NCBI GenBank assembly: GCA_023091735.1
Contig: JALKBU010000042.1
Coordinates: 1 to 64,000 of the forward strand
Direction of reading: 5' to 3'
DNA from: Trichomonas tenax
Taxonomy: Eukaryota; Parabasalia; Trichomonadida; Trichomonadidae
Length of the DNA stretch: 64,000 nucleotides
Positions 61,020-64,000 of the stretch are shown here, piece by piece. Made by a program: the position numbers and the translations under genes. The notes under the pieces are model-generated. The model had not been told where the DNA came from, made no database searches, and saw only the letters and a list, made by a program, of their open reading frames with translations. The first letter of the stretch is position 1. The number at the start of each line of letters is the position of its first letter.

Positions 61020-61781
61020 GTGGTTGTGTCACTTTTCATAAATTTAGATGAAATTACTTTGTCTGAACTGACATTTTATTTAGATTACACAGGAAATCCG
61101 AAAGTAAATTTTTCTTCTGATTTCGATAAAACAGAGTATACATCAATTATCATAGCAGAAGGTTTTACAATTCTCCCATATTTATGTTTTAAAGGATTTT
61201 CTAATGTAATCAATGTCACATTACCGAATTCACTTGAGCAGATAGATAATGATGCAATTGAATATTTAAAAATTAAATATTTATTTCTTCCGAAAAAAGT
61301 ATCACGATTAGAATTAAGTAATCCATTTGATACTTGTGTTACTCTACAGTATATCGAAGTTGATCCAGATAATCCATACTTCACATCAATTGATGGTGTC
61401 CTCTATACAAAGAATATGAAAGAGATAATTCATGTTCCTGCTTCAATTAATTTAACTAAACTCGTTATTCCTCCTGGTGTTGTCTCAGGGATACATGCGT
61501 GCTTATTAAGAACAGGATCAATTAAGCTCATTATATTTCCAGATACATTCGTTTCTTTGGCAGGATGGTCATTTTATTATCAGAACTTAGTTGAAAATAT
61601 TATTATTTATCGAAAGTATAAACAAAAAATACCCACATTTGGAGGAAATTGTTTCGTCAACTCTCAATTCAAGCAAGACAACATAACGTACTTATATCCA
61701 TATGCTCCACCTCCGACATGTATATCGACGCGAAATTGTTTATTTAGTTTACAATATTTATATATTTTCTTATTGCTATGA
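61020..61781 (+). pseudogene. BspA-like LRR protein, copy 1, no in-frame ATG
   Basis: A frame of 253 codons with TpLRR pattern (FTILPYLCFKGFSNVINVTL; PNSLEQIDNDAIEYLKIKYL; LTKLVIPPGVVSGIHACLLR) and a hydrophobic C-terminus (LFSLQYLYIFLLL). The position of the ATG used by copy 2 (61989) is GTG here (GTGTCACTTTTC), and no in-frame ATG occurs for about 130 codons. The same bases contain TCACTTTTCATAA, a near-perfect initiator, followed by an out-of-frame ATG (61049) that stops after seven codons. The most likely history is a gene whose coding start was lost or shifted. Confidence 0.65.
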
Positions 61782-61848
61782 TATTTAGTTGAAGCATTTT
61801 ATTTATTTAGGATTAATTAGATTGAATGAAAGAAATATGAATTTTTTT

Positions 61849-61902
61849 AGGATTGGCAGTTTGAGTTGCATTTGAAGTTCCAATTATTGATTAATCATGG
61901 AG
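61849..61902 (+). repeat. 54-bp block duplicated after copies 1 and 2
   Basis: A block running from TTAGGATTGGCAGTTTGAGT through CAATCATGGAG-like sequence recurs at 62575-62628 with few differences. After copy 1 it lies in the spacer; after copy 2 it follows the coding region directly and supplies its last codons and stop. Confidence 0.7.
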
Positions 61903-61988
61903 AAAAATATTAAAATTTTACACGCTATTCATCAATCATCAATTTCGATGACTAAATAACCAAGGCAAATATAATAAGTTTAAGAGTT

Positions 61989-62591
61989 ATGTCATGTTTC
62001 ATAAATTTAGATATATTTACTTTGTCCGAACAGACATATTACTTAGATTACACAGGGAATGTAACAGTTGGTTTTTCTTCTGATTTTGCTCAAACAGAGT
62101 ATACATCAATTATCATTGCAGAAGGTTTTACAATTCTCCCCACTTATTGCTTTCGAGGATTTTCTAATGTAATCAATGTTACATTACCAAACTCACTTGA
62201 GCAGATAGACAATGGTGCAATTCATTATTTAAAGATTAAATATTTATGTATTCCTAAAAAAGTTTTACGTTTATCTCCAGTTAATTCGTTTGACACTTGT
62301 CACACTCTTAAATATATCGAAGTTGATCTAGATAATCAATACTTCATATCAATAGATGGTGTCCTTTATACGAAGAATATGAAAGAATTAGTACATGTTC
62401 CTGCATCAACTAATTTGACTAAACTTGCTATTCCTCCTGATGTTGTTTCAAGTAGTCATGCATCTTTATTGAAAACAGGATCCATAAATGTCATTATATT
62501 CCCTGAAACATTCATTTCTTTTGGAACGTTGTCATTATATTCTCCAAACTTAGTTGAAAATATTATTGTTAGGTTAGGATTGGCAGTTTAA
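61989..62591 (+). CDS. BspA-like LRR protein, copy 2, C-terminally truncated
   Basis: 200 residues from ATG, about 80% identical by eye to copy 1 over its length (FTILPTYCFRGFSNVINVTL; NSLEQIDNGAIHYLKIKYLC; VLYTKNMKELVHVPASTNLT). After NLVENIIV the sequence jumps into the duplicated 54-bp block and ends RLGLAV, losing the last 50 residues including the hydrophobic tail present in copy 1. It has no signal peptide or anchor and is probably non-functional, although the ORF is formally intact. Confidence 0.5.
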   Translation: MSCFINLDIFTLSEQTYYLDYTGNVTVGFSSDFAQTEYTSIIIAEGFTILPTYCFRGFSNVINVTLPNSLEQIDNGAIHYLKIKYLCIPKKVLRLSPVNSFDTCHTLKYIEVDLDNQYFISIDGVLYTKNMKELVHVPASTNLTKLAIPPDVVSSSHASLLKTGSINVIIFPETFISFGTLSLYSPNLVENIIVRLGLAV

Positions 62592-62762
62592 GCTGCATTT
62601 GAAGTTCCAATTATGATCAATCATGGAGTAATGTTCGCAAAGATTTATATATTTTCTTATTGATTTAATTGATGAATTTTAGGAAATTAAAATAATAAAA
62701 TGAAAGGAATATAATATCTCCACTTTTAATTAAATTAATGAAGGTTAAAATAAAAGATTGAG

Positions 62763-62959
62763 CTCAAGAGTTGTGTCAATTTTTCATAAATTTCGATGTA
62801 TTTTGTCTGTCAAAGGAGTTTAAAAAAATAAATTCGTCAATAGCTTTGAATGTCCATCAAATAATAATGAGTGAAATGACAAATTGTCCATCATTGACAA
62901 TCGAGATGAGCAAATATGATTTTATTTATTTATTTAAATTTGTTACATTGGCAAATTAA
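62763..62959 (+). pseudogene. BspA-like copy 3, 5' remnant
   Basis: The sequence GAGTTGTGTCAATTTTTCAT and the following ATTTCGATGTATTTTGTCTG match the starts of copies 1 and 2 (61010-61060, 61982-62025), after which similarity fades within about 50 bp. No LRR coding follows. It looks like the oldest of three tandem duplicates. Confidence 0.5.
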
Positions 62960-63108
62960 ATATCAATGTGTTATGAACAATAAAGTAAATTTGATGGATT
63001 TTTAAAATTTAACGTGTGAACTGAAAATAGTTTTAAAAATTTGCTAATGTATAATAAAAAAACTATAAAATTCACATTTATTTATTAATAAAACATAACA
63101 TTCAATAA

Positions 63109-64000
63109 TTATTGCTGATCCTTTGTTGTTGAAAGAGATCTTTGAGAAAGATAAAGAGATGATTCGCCTCTCTTATTCTTCGCCTTCGCATAAATGTCGT
63201 CCATATTGATACCGAACTCGTTCGCGAGATTGTTGATTGCATCATCATTAACATTGTCATCGATGATGTTCAATACTGATAACTTCTGCATGAGAAGCAT
63301 CTTGTCGTTCTGCAACTGTTTCCTCTTGCGCTCGTTCGCCTGTCTCTCAAGCGCTTGTTGCTTCTGAGCCAATTCGATCTGCCTAACTCTCTCCTGGAAT
63401 CTATCCTTGAGAACCTGCTTTTCAGCCTCCTTTCTCCTCTCATTCTGAGCAGCGATTTGAACTCTGATTTCATTGTGAAGACGAATCGCAACAGCTTTCT
63501 CGTGTCTCTGCATTTCTGCCTTCTCCCGCGCTATCTCTGTCCTTGCTTCAACATCTTTGAGCTTCTGCAGGATCTGAACACTTCTCTGCTCTTCGTGTCT
63601 CCTGATTGCCTCCATCTTCTCTTTGATTTTCACCTGGTTAGCGGAGTATCCCTGCTGCGCTTCCATGATCTTGACCATTCTCTCGTGCTCGAGCTCTCTG
63701 CAGCGACGTTCTGCGTCTTCCATGCTTTGGATGAGTTTTTGATTCAGTTTATCACGCTTCTGGTCAAGTTTATCTCTCGCAGATTGGAACTTTTCGATTT
63801 TCTCCTTTTCCTTCTGCTGGAATTCTCTCCTTATTTTCTGCTTTTCCGCTTCATATGCTTCGATATTCTGCTGTGCTCTTTGTTCTTTCTCTTGAGCAAT
63901 CAAGAATCTTCTTCTCGCTTCTTCTTCTGTCTTCTTTTGTATCTTTCTCTTGATTTCTTCTTGCTGCCTTATTCTCTCTTCTCTTTCCATAGCAATCCTC
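63109..64000 (-). CDS. Coiled-coil protein, partial at the window end
   Basis: The frame ends at TAA 63109-63111 and is still open at base 64000 (the visible codons before METEERI-like MEREERIRQQEE are RIA), so the start is probably outside. About 296 residues are seen. Residues up to about 230 are a highly charged Arg/Lys/Glu/Gln coiled coil (EEARRRFLIAQEKEQRAQQN; MEAIRRHEEQRSVQILQKLK). The C-terminus is less charged (LSVLNIIDDNVNDDAINNLA; SLYLSQRSLSTTKDQQ). Similar proteins occur in flagella and basal bodies, but no specific family is recognised. Confidence 0.7.
   Translation of the reverse strand, partial: RIAMEREERIRQQEEIKRKIQKKTEEEARRRFLIAQEKEQRAQQNIEAYEAEKQKIRREFQQKEKEKIEKFQSARDKLDQKRDKLNQKLIQSMEDAERRCRELEHERMVKIMEAQQGYSANQVKIKEKMEAIRRHEEQRSVQILQKLKDVEARTEIAREKAEMQRHEKAVAIRLHNEIRVQIAAQNERRKEAEKQVLKDRFQERVRQIELAQKQQALERQANERKRKQLQNDKMLLMQKLSVLNIIDDNVNDDAINNLANEFGINMDDIYAKAKNKRGESSLYLSQRSLSTTKDQQ

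Noticed and set aside
31759..61020. Non-ATG starts at the 5' ends of several frames (31759, 39750, 40726, 61020 and similar)
   Set aside because: The initial codons are TTG or GTG, not ATG. Where an ATG lies downstream in frame it was used (19243, 34369, 38342, 22229); otherwise the gene was treated as broken.
1..64000. CRISPR arrays, operons, riboswitches or bacterial-type terminators
   Set aside because: No regularly spaced repeats and no prokaryotic gene organisation; the window is eukaryotic.

Overview
The window is nuclear DNA of a flagellated eukaryote, almost certainly a parabasalid such as Trichomonas vaginalis or a close relative. Grounds: AT-rich intergenic DNA; single-exon genes up to 12 kb; very short 5' leaders with initiator-like TCAYTWYT motifs a few bases from the ATG (for example at 8666, 28297, 38351 and 59056); BspA-like leucine-rich proteins and other lineage-specific families in decaying tandem copies; and flagellar or centriolar genes (axonemal dynein heavy chain, CFAP46, POC5). 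Species identity is an inference. No search could be run.

Layout. 1-1725 is an atypical left end: one partial and one complete ORF that look element-borne, short direct repeats, and paired GC-rich mini-hairpins, some inside the ORF. 3600-6557 is a PMCA-type Ca2+ ATPase. 6972-8127 is a broken AGC kinase. 8678-10951 is a HID1-like protein with a long acidic insert. 10998-16895 is CFAP46. 17717-19243 holds a small low-complexity protein and a histidine-phosphatase-fold protein without its catalytic motifs. 20817-22229 carries relics of a BTB-like family. 22683-23489 is a POC5-like gene interrupted by two in-frame TAG codons. 23642-30006 holds a WIPI/PROPPIN, a bromodomain-like/NET chromatin protein, a membrane protein of unknown role and a coiled-coil protein. 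30527-32268 contains a MITE-like repeat family and a broken BspA gene. 32492-40726 holds a hypothetical protein, a HEAT-repeat importin-like protein and a four-member beta-helix-like family. 41497-53568 is one divergent dynein heavy chain. 53958-60839 holds a protein O-mannosyltransferase, an NCoR/SMRT-like SANT protein and an ABC half-transporter. 61020-62960 has three progressively decayed BspA-like copies. 63109-64000 is a partial coiled-coil protein.

Function. Intact genes fall into motility and centriole structure, endomembrane and surface biology (Ca2+ pump, HID1, PROPPIN, O-mannosylation, ABC transporter) and chromatin (NET protein, SANT corepressor). Neighbours share no evident pathway, as expected for single-gene transcription.

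Most worth a second look: the paired mini-hairpins at 665-694, 1353-1380 and 1488-1515; the perfect 23-bp inverted repeat at 27051-27119; the dynein with a degenerate AAA1 Walker B; in-frame TAG codons in two otherwise readable genes; the pseudo-histidine phosphatase; and the TAACCTTA motif repeated upstream of minus-strand genes.
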